Source: Ahaetulla prasina (lineage: Eukaryota > Chordata > Lepidosauria > Squamata > Colubridae). From it: a stretch of 64,000 bases of DNA. The DNA lies in contig NC_080548.1 in the NCBI RefSeq assembly GCF_028640845.1, positions 16,799,321-16,863,320 on the forward strand, written 5' to 3'. Under the pieces are notes generated by a model. It was given only the letters and a program-made list of their open reading frames with translations, did no database searches and was not told the DNA's origin. Below are positions 1 to 11,623 of this stretch, in pieces. Every line of letters starts with the position of its first letter. Within the stretch, counting starts at the first letter, position 1. Both the position numbers and the translations under genes were made by a program.

Positions 1-545
1 CCAATTTGGGTCAATCATCAGGACCAGAGGTTTAATTTTCCAATCTTTTGGACTCATGCTGGAGCCCGTCTTCAGAGAACTTCTCTCTCACCAGAATGAG
101 AAATTCCCTGAGGATGGGCTGCAGTAGGAGTCTAAAAACTCAGAAGATTAAACCTCTGGTCCTGGTGACTGAGCTAGATTGGATCCTCCAACATTATCCT
201 AGGACAGTGGCTAACCTTTTATGGACCAAAAAGGACGCCCGAACCCCCAAAATACAATGTGTGCGTGGCCCCCTGCATGCGCGTGTGGCCCTAGGTATGC
301 ACCCCCTGCATGAGCACGTGCTCCCCTGCATGCGTGCGCTCTCCCCGCACACACCCCGTGCATATACAGCAGAGACCCAAAGACCAGCTGGCTGGTAGGA
401 GGCCTGCACAGCAGAGTTGAACTGGGGCAATGGCTCATGTGCCATCAGAGAGGGCGCTGTGTGCCACCTCTGGCACGCATGCCATAGGTTTGCCATCACA
501 GTCCTAGGATATCTGTATTTGCCTTCATTCATCAGAAATCAGGTT
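1..545. repeat. inverted-repeat element, interrupted by a hAT insertion
   Basis: Positions 1-95 and about 95-190 are imperfect inverted arms around GGTTTAAT...GGACTC/GAGTC...ATTAAACC. The same family recurs at 42745-43440. A hAT element (205-501) sits inside it, and the family's tail (TTTGCCTTCATTCAT) resumes after the insertion. This is a palindromic DNA-transposon derivative of unassigned superfamily. It lies in the last FAM76A intron. Confidence 0.6.
205..501. mobile_element. hAT-type nonautonomous element, GATGGC-TIR family
   Basis: Starts CAGTGGCTAACC and ends TTTGCCATCACAG, flanked by the perfect 8-bp duplication TCCTAGGA (197-204 and 502-509). Related copies are at 3624, 11624, 34177 and 36677. 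It is in the last FAM76A intron. Confidence 0.8.
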
Positions 546-628
546 TGATTTAAGAGACCATAGCAGTGTTAAACCGCAGATTAGCAGTATGCAAATCCAG
601 CCATTTAGGCTTACTCCAGGGTAGTTAA

Positions 629-778
<150 letters not shown>

Positions 779-1713
779 ATTCATCAGATCTCTTGCCCTA
801 AGATGTCTGGGGTTTAAAACCCCATGGTTCCAGAACCACACATGGATTGCTACTCTTTGTGCATGTGACAGAATCCGTTGAGGTTGGCTAATCAATAGAG
901 TGCCCCAGTGCTGGTTTATAAAACCTCCTCTTTCTGTCATAGTACAGTGATGAGAATGATATGGAGGTTTGGTCCTCCAAGCTCAAGAACAAGCCCTGTT
1001 TAGCTCCGATATTTCTCTCCAGCCACTTTTACCATCACTGCCTTGGGGACTGATGAAGCAAAAGGGCCTCCTTGCTGATTGGATCCTTTACAGGATTCTG
1101 CTTTTGTACTACACAAGAGACCTAAAGTGGCGAGAGCCGGTTTTAAAGCAATTTTTAAAGCCTTTTTAAAATGAAATTGGGGATGTGTCTACCCCTCAAT
1201 TCTTAAGGACAGCTTGAGACTTTTTCTCACAGGTTTATAAATTGAGAACGGAGTTTCAGTCAGCAATTCTCTCTCCAGCTTCTAAAAATTCAAGAGTTTC
1301 TTGGCACTATAGTTGAATATACTCGTATGGAAGCCAGCAGTTACAAATTAGTGTTTTGCTCACGTTTTTTATGCTTCTTTAGGTAGCATAGCTTTTTAGG
1401 CCGGTTCGACAGATCCTTCCATTTGGAGTGATATCGGGAATCGGAAGCAGGCTAAAAATTACTTTTTCAGGTACATGAGGCGAATTAGTAACAAGTGTAC
1501 ATCTATGCAGTTTTTCTGAAGAAAAATAAAATCATTTTGACTTCCCTGGCAGCAGGATAAAAGGAATTCGGGGGGAAATGCTGAAACTAGAGGACAGGTT
1601 TTCTGAAATCTTGAGATATATATATATATATATTTGTTTTCTGAGGTTTTCGCGGGTGTTTGTATGTAGGTCTTTGGTTATTCGGGTTTTCTCCCGCGTA
1701 AAATTGGAAATGT
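779..1713 (+). other. FAM76A 3' UTR (probable) and downstream sequence
   Basis: This is non-repetitive sequence directly after the FAM76A stop. An AATAAA at 1525-1530 could end a UTR of about 770 bases, but another AATAAA at 2364 is possible. The 3' end is not fixed. A (TA)n run lies near 1616-1631. Confidence 0.45.
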
Positions 1714-1861
1714 CTTGGCGACGTTTCGACGAAGTCTCATTCGTCATCTTCAGGCTTCAGCTTCGTGCTTCTGGGAGCAATGTGCTGGGAGCAATTGCTC
1801 CCAGAAGCACAAAGCTGAAACCTGAAGATGACGAATGAGACTTCGTCTAAACGTCACCAAG
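1714..1861. repeat. 148-bp palindromic element
   Basis: The left arm CTTGGCGACGTTTCGACGAA (from 1714) is mirrored by TTCGTCTAAACGTCACCAAG (ending 1861). The arms are about 63 bp each with a short loop rich in GGGAGCAAT. This is a fold-back DNA-transposon derivative. Confidence 0.75.
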
Positions 1862-2759
1862 ACCACCCTCAAGTCAGGTTTATGGGGCTGGCAAGAAAAT
1901 GAGACGGCTTTAAGTGCTAAGAGGGAACTCTTAATGCCCATAAAGGTAGAAATGAAAAGAATTCAATGAGTTTTTCAGCTCTGATCCCTGGCTGAATTTT
2001 CTGGGGCATGGTAAGTGTTCAAAAGCAATGAGAAGCTGCTAGTGTGTTTTCAGTTTGCTCCAAGCTGATTGAATTGGGGGGAGGGGGGAATGAAGAAAAT
2101 CATTGCAAAGAAATGCCTCACCCAGCAATTTGAGATGAATTAATCACCTTTTTATATATAAATCAAGAGAAAAAAAACCTGTGCTGCTGTTGATTTTCTG
2201 ATGCCCATCTCTTTAAAAAAAAGAAGACAACTTTGAACTGGGAAGCATGCAGAAATTGACGCTGTACTTCAGGTTATTTATTTTTTTAATCTTGTTTGCT
2301 CTTTCTGGTAAGAATCCACTGCCTAAGAAAGAGCATACTAAATAGAACCTAATTTTTATACTTAATAAATATATATATATATATTTTTAGGAAGAATTCA
2401 TCCATAGAGATTTAAGTAGGGTTGTTTTTTTATCAATCTTTCCCCCACCCCACTCAATTAAGAAGAGAATGATATTTCTGGAACAATTTAGGTGTGTGGT
2501 GTGTTTCTTCCCCCCCCCCCTTCGTTGTGACAGTTCAATCATGCATTAAAGTGGGTGCTTTGCTGTGATACTGTTCTTTCTGGAATGTATTAAGTTATTT
2601 GTACAAAAGACATGCTAAAATATGCATCTGGGGGAAGAGGGAATCTTACAGCAGCAGCATTTTGTTTTGGATATTTTGTGTGTGGCTTTCTGGATTGGCC
2701 CAGACAAAATAAGCTTTTATTTTCTTTCTCTCTGAACTTGGGCCTGGTTTAGGCATGGC
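1862..2759. other. unassigned AT-rich intergenic sequence
   Basis: No exon or clear transposon is seen. It contains a (TA)n tract near 2370 and a run of C at about 2511-2520. Confidence 0.4.
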
Positions 2760-2769
2760 TATCCTCATG

Positions 2770-3101
2770 GACGCGGTGGCTCAGGGGCTAGGACGTTGAG
2801 CTTGTCGATCGAAAGGTCGGCAGCTCAGCGGTTCAAATCCCTAGTGCTGCCGTGTAACGGGGTGAGTTCCCGTTACTTGTCCCAGCTTCTGCCAATCTAG
2901 CAGTTCGAAAGCACATAAAAATGCAAGTAGAAAAAATAGCGTTCCGTGTGCCTTTGGCATTGAGTCATGCCAGCCACATGACCACGGAGACGTCTTCGGA
3001 CAGCGCTGGCTTTTCGGCTTTGAAACGGAGATGAGCACCGCCCCCTAGAGTCGGCAACAACTAGCACATATGTGTGAGGGGAGCCTTTACCTTTACCTTT
3101 T
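2770..3101 (+). mobile_element. Sauria-type tRNA-derived SINE
   Basis: Full length with a tRNA-like head (GACGCGGTGGCTCAG, B box GGTTCAAATCC at 2830-2840) and the CCTTTACCTTTACC tail. It is flanked by the 10-bp duplication TATCCTCATG (2760-2769 and 3102-3111). The body includes CACCGCCCCCTAGAGTC, a CTCF-like core on the reverse strand. Confidence 0.88.
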
Positions 3102-3111
3102 TATCCTCATG

Positions 3112-3606
3112 AAACACAAAGAGCTTTGGTGTTAGGGTGGAATTGTCTGTAGCAAATTAAAAACTTTTTTTTTAATAATTAGGATTTATTGTTTGTTGTG
3201 TCCTGTTAAATCTTCTTCGCCTATCTCTGTAACTGTTGTTATTGCTTTAAAAAAAAATGGCAAAAGTTTCTTGGGATTTTAATAGACTGAATTGTTTCCT
3301 ACCAGCACTACAGTTGAAAAGTCTCTCAGTTTGGCTTATGAAGCTTCCAAAGCTTGACAGTGACATTTCCTGATCAGCATTCTTCCCATCACACACGCCC
3401 CAGGCCCAGAGTGATGTTTCATGAATGAAGCAGATAGCCGCAAGTATGATAGAAGGGCATAAATGACAGTTCCTGAGGGAAATCCATACCCTCATCACCT
3501 TACTCTTTCAGGACGTCCACAACTGATGAGTAGCTGTCCCCACCTTTGCCAACCAAATGAAGAAAAATTGTGTGATATGGTAAATTGTGGGGGCCATCAA
3601 AAAGAA
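3112..3606. other. unassigned intergenic sequence
   Basis: No gene or identifiable repeat is seen in this stretch beyond short A/T runs. Confidence 0.35.
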
Positions 3607-3623
3607 ATTACATATTCCTAGAG

Positions 3624-4345
3624 CAGTGGTGGCAAACATTTTACTCGCCGAGTAAAACAGGTGCGAACTAGCGCGAACAGGTACACACTTCGCTTGCGTG
3701 CGCGCTATTCGCACTAACGCGCAGTTCCATCTGCGCATGTGCATGGTTTTTTCATGAACAATGCGTACAAATCAGGGGTGAAATGCTCCCGGTTCAGACC
3801 GGATCGCCCGATCCAGTAGCGATGGTAGCAGGTGGTTCAGAGAACCCGTAGCAAAACTCCCTAACCCCTGTGCCCAGCTGAGCCACACAATCATCAGAAG
3901 GTTTTTTTTTCTACTTTTAAAAGTAAAAAAAAAAGCCTCTGATGATCACGCAGCTCAGCTGGGATCGTCAGAGCCTTTTAAAAGCATTTTTTCTACAACC
4001 TCTTTGTCCAAAGAGGTTGTAGAAAAAATGCTTTTAAAAGTGGGGGGGGAAAAAAGGCCATGCCCTCCCAGTCACATTACCCCAGCACCAAGCCATGGCC
4101 ACAGAACCAGTAGTAACAAATTTTACATTTCACCATTGGTACAAATGCCATCTGTGCATTTGCGCACAAATGCTCGCACCTGCACAGGAGAGCTCCGAAG
4201 ACCAGCTGGGTCACCTGAATTGCGTACATGCACACTGGAGGCCCAAACACCAGCTGGGGCACGTGCACATGTGCAGCTACAGGTGAATTGGGAGACAGCT
4301 TGTGTGCCCAGATAGATGGCTCTGCGTGCCATAAGTTCGTCATGG
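3624..4345. mobile_element. hAT-type element with a second hAT nested inside
   Basis: The outer element starts CAGTGGTGGCAAAC and ends AAGTTCGTCATGG. Its 8-bp duplication is TCCTAGAG (3616-3623 and 4346-4353). It is split by the insertion at 3773-4138. Confidence 0.75.
3773..4138. mobile_element. hAT-type element, GGTGAAATGC family
   Basis: CAGGGGTGAAATG at the left and CATTTCACCATTG at the right form TIRs. The duplication GTACAAAT occurs at 3765-3772 and 4139-4146. The interior holds a long hairpin (CTTTTAAAAGCATTTTTTC and its complement). An expanded relative is at 57430-58044 and a fragment at 40876-41143. Confidence 0.85.
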
Positions 4346-4370
4346 TCCTAGAGTGATTATAGGTTAGCAG

Positions 4371-4655
4371 CAGAGGTGGGTTTCAGCAGGTTCTGACCAG
4401 TGCTGGAGAACCGTTAGCGGAATTTTTTAGTAATTTGGAGAACCGGTAAATACCACCTCTGACTGGCCCCACCTCCATCTATTCTCTGCCTCCCAAGTCC
4501 CAGCTGATCGGAAGGAAATAGGGATTTTGCAGTACCCTCCCCCTGCCATGCCTACCAAGCCACACCCACAGTACTGGTATTACATATTCCTAGAGCAGTG
4601 GTTTACTACCAGTACCCACAGTACTGGTAGTAAAAAAATTTGAAACCCACCACTG
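4371..4655 (-). mobile_element. hAT-type element, GGTGGGTTTC family, with a scrambled end
   Basis: CAGAGGTGGGTTTC...GAAACCCACCACTG with 8-bp duplication GTTAGCAG (4363-4370 and 4656-4663). Positions 4579-4615 carry an extra segment absent from sister copies; it includes 24 bases identical to 3607-3630. Confidence 0.8.
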
Positions 4656-4663
4656 GTTAGCAG

Positions 4664-7227
4664 TGACAGTTCTTTGTCCCTAGTCATAGCGGGTGATTGC
4701 ATAGAGGCTACTATAGTTGAGGTCAGAAAACCTAGGCAGAGGTGTAGCTTGATGGGAGTTTGATGGCAGACCATCACAAAATCCCAGGTGTGTGCAGACT
4801 AGACTGGGAAGTTAAAATGCACCCCTGAAGCAGGAAGCTCACTTCTGTATTGTTGCTAAGAAAGCTACGTTGCAGCACTCAGGTAATTAACAGGTGCCTC
4901 AACCTAGGGACATTCTTGCCTGTTTATACGTGTTCCTTGCCATATCAAGTGCAATGGCATATTTGGTGCATCCTAACTGCAGGAAGGGGCAGGTAAGGTT
5001 TATGAGATTTGCTTTGGTGGTTTTGTTTGTTTTTGCTTTTTGTTTCTTAAAAAAAAGAATGACCCCTGAAATCTTTCTGTGGGAAGTTAGTGCAAATGGT
5101 TGATGTCTTAGAATTAAGGAGCTCTGTTCTCACGAACAAAGATAAAAAATTTAAAAATAGATTGAAATAGAAAAACAGGATTTTGAAGCATAACTTTAAG
5201 GAGAAATGCCAGCATTTTAATTATTTCCAACGGTTCTGTTCAGAATATTTTACAGATGATGGCAATGGTTAATGTAGTTAACAAAGGACACCATTTGAAT
5301 ATAATGTATCCTTCATTGTAAAGTTTTCTAAACTTGTTGTTTGGTTACCTTTTTAGCAAAAACCATTTATAACGCTTAAATACCTCTGAAAAATGGAGTT
5401 TAGCTTTCCAGTATTTTGTGAAGACAAACAAAAAAAGTTGAACTGTTTCTTATATTTATATGCTTAAGGAATTGTGGATAAAAAACCAAAATGAGAATTC
5501 ATAATGAAATGTTGGATGCTTACTTGTTTTCACAGTTGCTTCAGGCTGTTTCCATTTGTGTTTATTATCACTAACACAGTCCAAAAAATAAATACACTTA
5601 AATGGAGCATTGTGCCATTTATGGATTATTACCTTGATCAATTCTTTTTTTCCTCACTTTTTGATGATTTGCTGAAACAGATTTAAAAGGAATTTGCATA
5701 CTGCAAAGAGTTTGAGCAAGCTTCATTGGACTTCAGATCAGTGTCTCAAGAGTTTTTTTTTAAAGACTTTCAAGAGGATATATCATTTTTAACTAATTAT
5801 TTATCACTGACAAAGTTCTTTTGGCATTAAATGAAGTTGATGTACGTCATTGTTCAAATATTAATGGTCTTAATTGATGAGCTTTAGAGAGTTTGTATAA
5901 GAATGACTGAACTTGGATTATTTGTAGCCAATTTAAAACTTGTGACCAATCCTTTTGCAAAGTATATTCGAAGTAACAGCATAATCTTCTGCTCTAGAAA
6001 ATCCCCATTCCTTGTGCTGAGTAAATTTATCCTCATAGTTGAGAAGGGAATTATTGGAGAATAAGAAAATATCAGGTGCTATTAATAGATTCTACCTTTT
6101 CAGACTTCTTAAATAATATTTGAGGATTTTGAGATAGTAGATAATTAATGTCTTTGTATTCAGGTGAAACAGTATCACTTTAATCAAATCCAGAGGGAGG
6201 ATGTATTTATCCTTTAATTATTATTTTAATATGTAATCATTTTTCATTTTCATAGCAACAAAATAATATTCCAAATTGGGTATGTCTAAACATCTCTCAT
6301 GTTTTTATTAATATTCTGTGGTCAACCTAATCTATTTATCACTGTATATAATTGAAGGAAACTTGCCAAATACGAAATCAAGTAGGTAATATATTGGGGT
6401 GCTTGGAATAACATAGAATTTTAGAGGAAAAGGCATTTTAAGCTATTTTACCAAATAATGAGAGCAGAAAATATTGCCCTGACTTAAATCCTCTTTTAAT
6501 CTTGTGCAGAAGAGAATCATTAATCATTAAAGCTTCTTTAGCTGGTGCCAATTGTTTGAAAAATTATGCCTATTTAAATTCACATGAATTAACATAAAAC
6601 CCAGTAACTTTTTAAAGCCCATTTTATGCTTGCTTAATGTTAATTGAACGGAATTGTTTGTTTATTTTGCTACTCTGTGCTAATCATTTTATAGTAATAT
6701 TCAACAAAGTAGTCAGGGACTTTTAAAGAAATCTGTATATAATCATAATTGCTACTCTACTTAACATCTTCAGAATCCAGGAATTAGAGCAAAGAACTAC
6801 AACTTATTTAGGGGGGGGAGAAATCTATTCCTGATTAACTTTTTTCATCTCCATAAGTTCTGAACCAATAAATCTACAGTTCCCATCATGCCTGAGCTAA
6901 GGTATACTCCTCTTCACCTGTCACACAACTGGCAGCTCCCTGGCTCTCTCGTCCAGTGACAGGATGGGTTGCATTAGCCAGCAAGAGCTGGCTTTTTGTG
7001 ATTGCTTAGCTTTGCAGTCTGCCCCATGCTATAGCAGGATTAGGGCGGTGAGCTCATTGGGAAAGGATGGCATGCATGTAAATAGCTGTCTGCTGGATAC
7101 ACTTCCAACTGTACTGTCTAGTAGCTGACTTGTCCGGTTACAAAGAAACGATAAGTGTGAGAGTCATCCAGAAGATTAAAAAATATAGAGGGGTAATCAT
7201 TAAAGGAATATAGTGCCCCTTAATTCA
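4664..7227. other. AT-rich unique intergenic sequence
   Basis: About 2.5 kb with almost no recognisable repeats, in contrast to its surroundings. No exon-like frame with splice signals was recognised. It could hold regulatory sequence or a noncoding RNA, but nothing specific can be claimed. Confidence 0.4.
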
Positions 7228-7236
7228 AGAGTGTGA

Positions 7237-7470
7237 CCAAGCCGCATGGTGGCTTAGGAGTGAAGCTCTCGCCTCACAATCAGGAGGCTGAGAGTTCGGT
7301 CCTCGGGCAGCAGCAGATATTTCTCTGTGTGCAAAGGGAAAATACCTGCTGTGAACTCTGCATAGGCATCAGGAAGGGCGTTCAGCCAGTAAATGCTCAG
7401 CTCCATTCAATGGCCTCAACTCCACCCCGATGCAAGGGATTATAGGGTCATTAAAAGAGAAAAAAATTCT
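7237..7470 (+). mobile_element. tRNA-derived SINE (second family)
   Basis: The head GGTGGCTTAGGAGTGAAGC and GAGTTCGGTCC resembles tRNA A/B boxes. The tail is AGGGATTATAGGGTCATTAAAAG. It is flanked by the 9-bp duplication AGAGTGTGA (7228-7236 and 7471-7479). Confidence 0.7.
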
Positions 7471-7479
7471 AGAGTGTGA

Positions 7480-7881
7480 TCATTCTGCCCAATTCTGAGG
7501 TCTTAACTGGGCTTTTCAAGCTCTATGAAGCAGGTCATCCTCTTGAGATTGAAGGAAAGAGCCAAGAAGCGGCAATGGACACCAGGGTACTGATTTCTAT
7601 TCCCCATCCTTCAGGTCTTTCTTAAAATGGTCTGGAAAACAGATGTTCTTCAGAAGTTCTGGTGTTGGAACTGCATAAGATGCTTGTCCCACTGATGAGT
7701 CCAAACGCTGTCCTTTCAAAGAGATGGACGTGGTGCTTATGGGTAAGATTGCAATAAGCAAACTGGGCGTACAGGTTAAAGAGAGCAGAAATAACAAAAC
7801 GTATTAAATCATAAAACACCACCCTGGAGTTTTCATTTGCAGACCTTAATTGATGGTAACCTTGTATTCTAGCTTGAATTT
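7480..7881. other. unassigned intergenic sequence
   Basis: No gene or identifiable repeat is seen between the SINE and the L1 insertion. Its last bases, ending AAAAAAACGATTCC (7882-7895), are the target duplicated by that insertion. Confidence 0.35.
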
Positions 7882-7895
7882 AAAAAAACGATTCC

Positions 7896-9691
7896 GGACG
7901 ACTTCCGGTGTCCAGCGGCAACGGACGTCTGGAAGGCTTCTCCTGCCTCCAGCGCCCGAATCCGGCCGCCGCCGAGGCCCTCAGGGGCCAGGTGTTCCGA
8001 AAAGGACACCTGCCGCACGGACGGCTCGCCAGGGGTCTCCCAGCCGACATACAGGACTGTGGGGACCGATGCTGGCGCGTCCTAGGCTTGGCGGGGTTCG
8101 AGGCCACAGGCCGCGCCATTATTTTGGTCGCCGCTTGCCGCTGTGCCCGTGACACCGGGCATTGGATTTATAACTGCAGCAGCCTGGTGGTGAACAGGAA
8201 CGGAGAAGAATTGAGGAGGAGAAGGGAAGGAATATCGGTGGCGTGGTGGAGTGCTCCGGAGTGCGGGGGTTTTCTCCCCTGCGGTTGGAAGGAGCACGAG
8301 TTATTCTGGAGAGAGGAGAACTTAAAATAAGAAGATTACCGGTTTTGTGGAGCTCTGGAGAGAAGAGGTGATGGAGAAATTTAGGAGGGAAGGTTTGAGG
8401 CCCCTCCTTCTGGGGAACAGTGGTGGCGCCCAGCTTCCGCCTTCACTATGAGAATTTTGATGACATCACTTCCTTCGGCTTCCTGGTTGACTAACTGTAC
8501 TCTGGACTCGTTGCTCCTGTGAGTGCCCCTGGTGGATCCGGAGGAAATTACAAGGATACTGTGCCTGCCTGAGGATTTTGTATTTTTTTTCCTTAATGGC
8601 AAAAGGTCAGAGACCAACTGCTGGAGAGATGGAGAGAATTTTGGAAAAGTTATCTAATATGGACAAGAAATTGATGAAATAAGAGCAGAAATTGTGACTA
8701 TCCAAAAGGATTTAAAGGATACTCAACAAGTTTCAGCAGAAAACAAGCAGAAAGTGGAAGGTTTGAGGGTGAGATGCGGCAGTGCAGAAAAGAGAGGAGA
8801 CGACAGGCAATGCTGTGCTTGACCACAGATGGATAAAATGTCTTATTTCCTTAGGTTTCAAAATTTGGAAGAAGTGGACCAAGAAGACTTGAGAGATGTT
8901 GTGACTAAATTGTTGGGAGAATTTCTTGGGAGAGGTGTTGATTTCATGAATTGGGATGTGGATCGAGTTTATAGAGTTAATTGCAATATGCACGCACGCA
9001 TGCAGTTCCCAGAGAGGTTCATGTCAAATTTGTGAGAAGAGAGACGAGATGAAATTTTAGAAAACATAGGAGTGGGGCACTGATTTACAGGGGCAGGGAG
9101 ATAGCCATTCTGAGGCAGATTCCCAGACAGGTACGTGAAAAAAGAAAGAAATATTATTTTTTGTCAAGCAAATTGTACCAGAAGGGAGTGGGCTTCAGAT
9201 GGCTGATGCCAGAGGGATTGATGATTTTCCGGGAGGGCATTACGAAAAAAATCAGTACAATTGCGGAGGCTACGGCCTATGTGGAGGAACACAAAGCCCT
9301 CCTGGAATCAGATGACCCAGGAATTGAAGAAGGGGAGGTTATAGATCATGGGGCAGAAGCGGCTGCCGCTGTTGCGGCCCTGGAGTTGGGTCAGGCTGAA
9401 CCCAGAGTTCTGAGATCCAAAACTAGGAAGTGATAAAGATATTTGGGATTGTGTTGGTTTTCCTTATTCTCTTTTGTACGATATTCTGTTTATTCTTGAC
9501 TCTTCTTTATTACGTATTTAAAATTTGTAAACTTAGCTACTTCGTGTCACCTGCTTGCCATATGGCTGTTGTATGTGTTAAAAAATTTGAGTAAAATTCT
9601 TATTTTAGATAAGAAAAATGAAAATTTACCATACCTGATATGTATTTGTATAAACCTTTTTTTGACTAATAAAAACTTTTTGAATAAAAAA
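7896..9691 (+). mobile_element. ORF1-only L1 element (half-LINE type), full insertion
   Basis: A GC-rich 5' region, an ORF1-like region, an AT-rich 3' UTR with AATAAA signals and a poly(A) run are bounded by the 14-bp target duplication AAAAAAACGATTCC (7882-7895 and 9692-9705). There is no reverse transcriptase region between ORF1 and the 3' UTR, so the insert resembles the HAL1 elements described in mammals. Because both ends and the duplication are intact, it arrived as an ORF2-less unit and was not truncated later. Confidence 0.82.
8596..9433 (+). pseudogene. decayed L1 ORF1 protein gene
   Basis: L1 ORF1 proteins are RNA-binding coiled-coil trimers. Translation from ATG 8596 begins MAKGQRPTAGEMERILEKL, then shifts frame into a coiled-coil stretch (EIDEIRAEIVTIQKDLKD). 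An RRM-like part follows in 8829-9035 (YFLRFQNLEEV) and a C-terminal domain in 9161-9433 (GVGFRWLMPEGL, ISTIAEATAYVEEH), ending at TGA 9431-9433. At least three frame shifts or stops separate the parts, so it cannot be translated as one protein. The C-terminal tail is rich in Ala and Glu. Confidence 0.78.
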
Positions 9692-9723
9692 AAAAAAACG
9701 ATTCCAAAGTAGCAAAGTATCTA

Positions 9724-9890
9724 GAACTATCGCAAACTTGGGAACCAGTTTTTGCTGGCAGAGCGCTCGGGCCACCACAGACGCCCCTGACACGAAGTCG
9801 AGCTTGCCATGCCCACCCACCCACACACACACACCGAGGTCAAACACAACCCTGATGCGGCCCTCAATGAAATCAAGTTTGACACCCCTG
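9724..9890 (-). mobile_element. hAT-type fragment, GTGTCAAACTC family
   Basis: It ends AAATCAAGTTTGACACCCCTG like the full copies at 31664 and 58087. The left part is truncated. It contains (CACA)n and (CACC)n runs. Confidence 0.6.
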
Positions 9891-9895
9891 CTCTA

Positions 9896-11030
9896 GAAGT
9901 TACACATCCTGTTTTCTTTGGTTCCCGACTAGAGATTTCTCAAGGCCAAGAGGTGCTTAGCCAATGACCACTCCCTGGTTCTTGCTTCAAGTGAGAGAGA
10001 ACCTAGAGCTTGGAACTGAAACGATGAAAAACAGATGTTCTTGGACCATTCACAGCAAGATTATATAGAATAAAGTCTATAGGTACACACTTCATTAGGC
10101 ACTGCACATATGCCACATGTATTCATTGCCAGCACTCATTGTAGAAGTATTTTTTTCCCAAAGGAAAGCTCGCATATTTTTAAGATACTAAATGGTCTGT
10201 TCCAGTTTGTCTGTTTGCATGATTGAGCCAAGAATTCACAGTACAGAACATAATGAATTGATAAGAAAATTGAAGAAGACAATCGCAAAAAGAAATAAAG
10301 TTTATTTCCCCCCACCCCACCCCACCCCTCGTTTATTGTAGATGAGCCTCTCCAGAGCCAGGCCTGGAAACTTTTCCTGCAGGGTTTCCGTGTAGAGCAA
10401 AAAATAGCAACTATTCCATGGCTGAGTCCATGCAATATGTTCAGCTACTTAAAAGCTGAGTTATAGATCTAGCAGCTGTTTTGCAGAAGCTAAACTTGGT
10501 TAGATTTATTTGTGGCTTAGTGTGTTGTGCAAACCCTGTCTATTTGGACAGTGGTGTGACTACAAAACATGAATATTTTGAGTAAGCAGATCAAAAGCAT
10601 CTTGTGAATTCAGCCACTGTTTTTTCCTAAGTAAGGCTGTTTTTTCCTAAGTATGAACCACCAATACATGGTATCACTGTATGACACAATTGTGCATATT
10701 TCACCTAGCTTTATTTGGCACTCGGGAAAGTTGATATTTAACCCTTAGGATAGTCCCCTTCTAACATTTTTTTTTTATTTTGTTTGTTTGTTTTATGTTC
10801 AGTATTTATACTCCCCCTTTAAGGTTCAACAATCCAAGTTACTGTGTTATTTAAAAAAAAAACTGCAAGAGAGTGTAGTAAAAGTGTAGTTTTCCATTCT
10901 TCAAAATTTAGCTCCTTGCACAGAATTTCCAGAAGCAAAATATGCTGAACACTGGCATCTTTAAGATGTATGGACTTCAACTCCCAAACTTCCCAGCCAA
11001 AAGCTAGTTGGTGTTTTTCATATGTGTGTG
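9896..11030. other. intergenic sequence, mostly unassigned
   Basis: No gene is seen. A CACCC-rich run lies at 10310-10330, and a half-copy of the GGACTTCAACTCCCA hAT family lies near 10945-11005. Confidence 0.4.
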
Positions 11031-11062
11031 TGTGTGTGGGAGAGGGAGGGAGATAGATAGAT

Positions 11063-11144
<82 letters not shown>

Positions 11145-11171
11145 GAAAGAAAGGAAGGAAGGAAGGAAGGA

Positions 11172-11215
<44 letters not shown>

Positions 11216-11224
11216 GAAAGAAAG

Positions 11225-11259
<35 letters not shown>

Positions 11260-11275
11260 AAAAGAAAGAAAGAAA
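11030..11275. repeat. compound microsatellite (GT)n (GATA)n (GAAG/GAAA)n
   Basis: A direct reading shows a short GT run, about 25 GATA units, then GAAG and GAAA units. Confidence 0.95.
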
Positions 11276-11623
11276 CCAGATCCTTAGGAAGGACCAGTCT
11301 TTTGCAGGCCCATATATCCATTGTACAGAGCAGGCTGACCCTGAAAGCAGAGGCCAGGACAAGATAGAAGGCCCTGTATCAGATGCCTGTTTACTTGAAT
11401 GAGCAGGATGGATGTGGAAATTAGATCATTCCTTTCCATTTTCGATGTGGGGCGTTTGACTTCTAAGAAGCTGATATTTATAACGGGCGAGTTCTTCTGT
11501 GAGGTGATGTCTCTTTTTAAACTTGATTCACATACGCAGTGTGTGGTAGGTAGTGGAGGAACTGAAGTGACAACAACAGTAAGCTTTTGTGCAGCTAGGC
11601 AGCTGAAATTTAATAAACTACAC

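Noticed and set aside
2770..3101. tRNA gene suggested by A/B boxes
   Set aside because: The tRNA-like head is diverged and continues into a SINE body and tail with target duplications, so it is a retroposon and not a tRNA gene.
7908..8330. 140-residue frame at the left end of the L1 element
   Set aside because: It lies in the GC-rich 5' region of the retroelement and matches no L1 protein.
11004..11362. Frames rich in Ser/Leu/Phe across 11.0-11.4 kb
   Set aside because: They are translations of the GATA/GAAA microsatellite.
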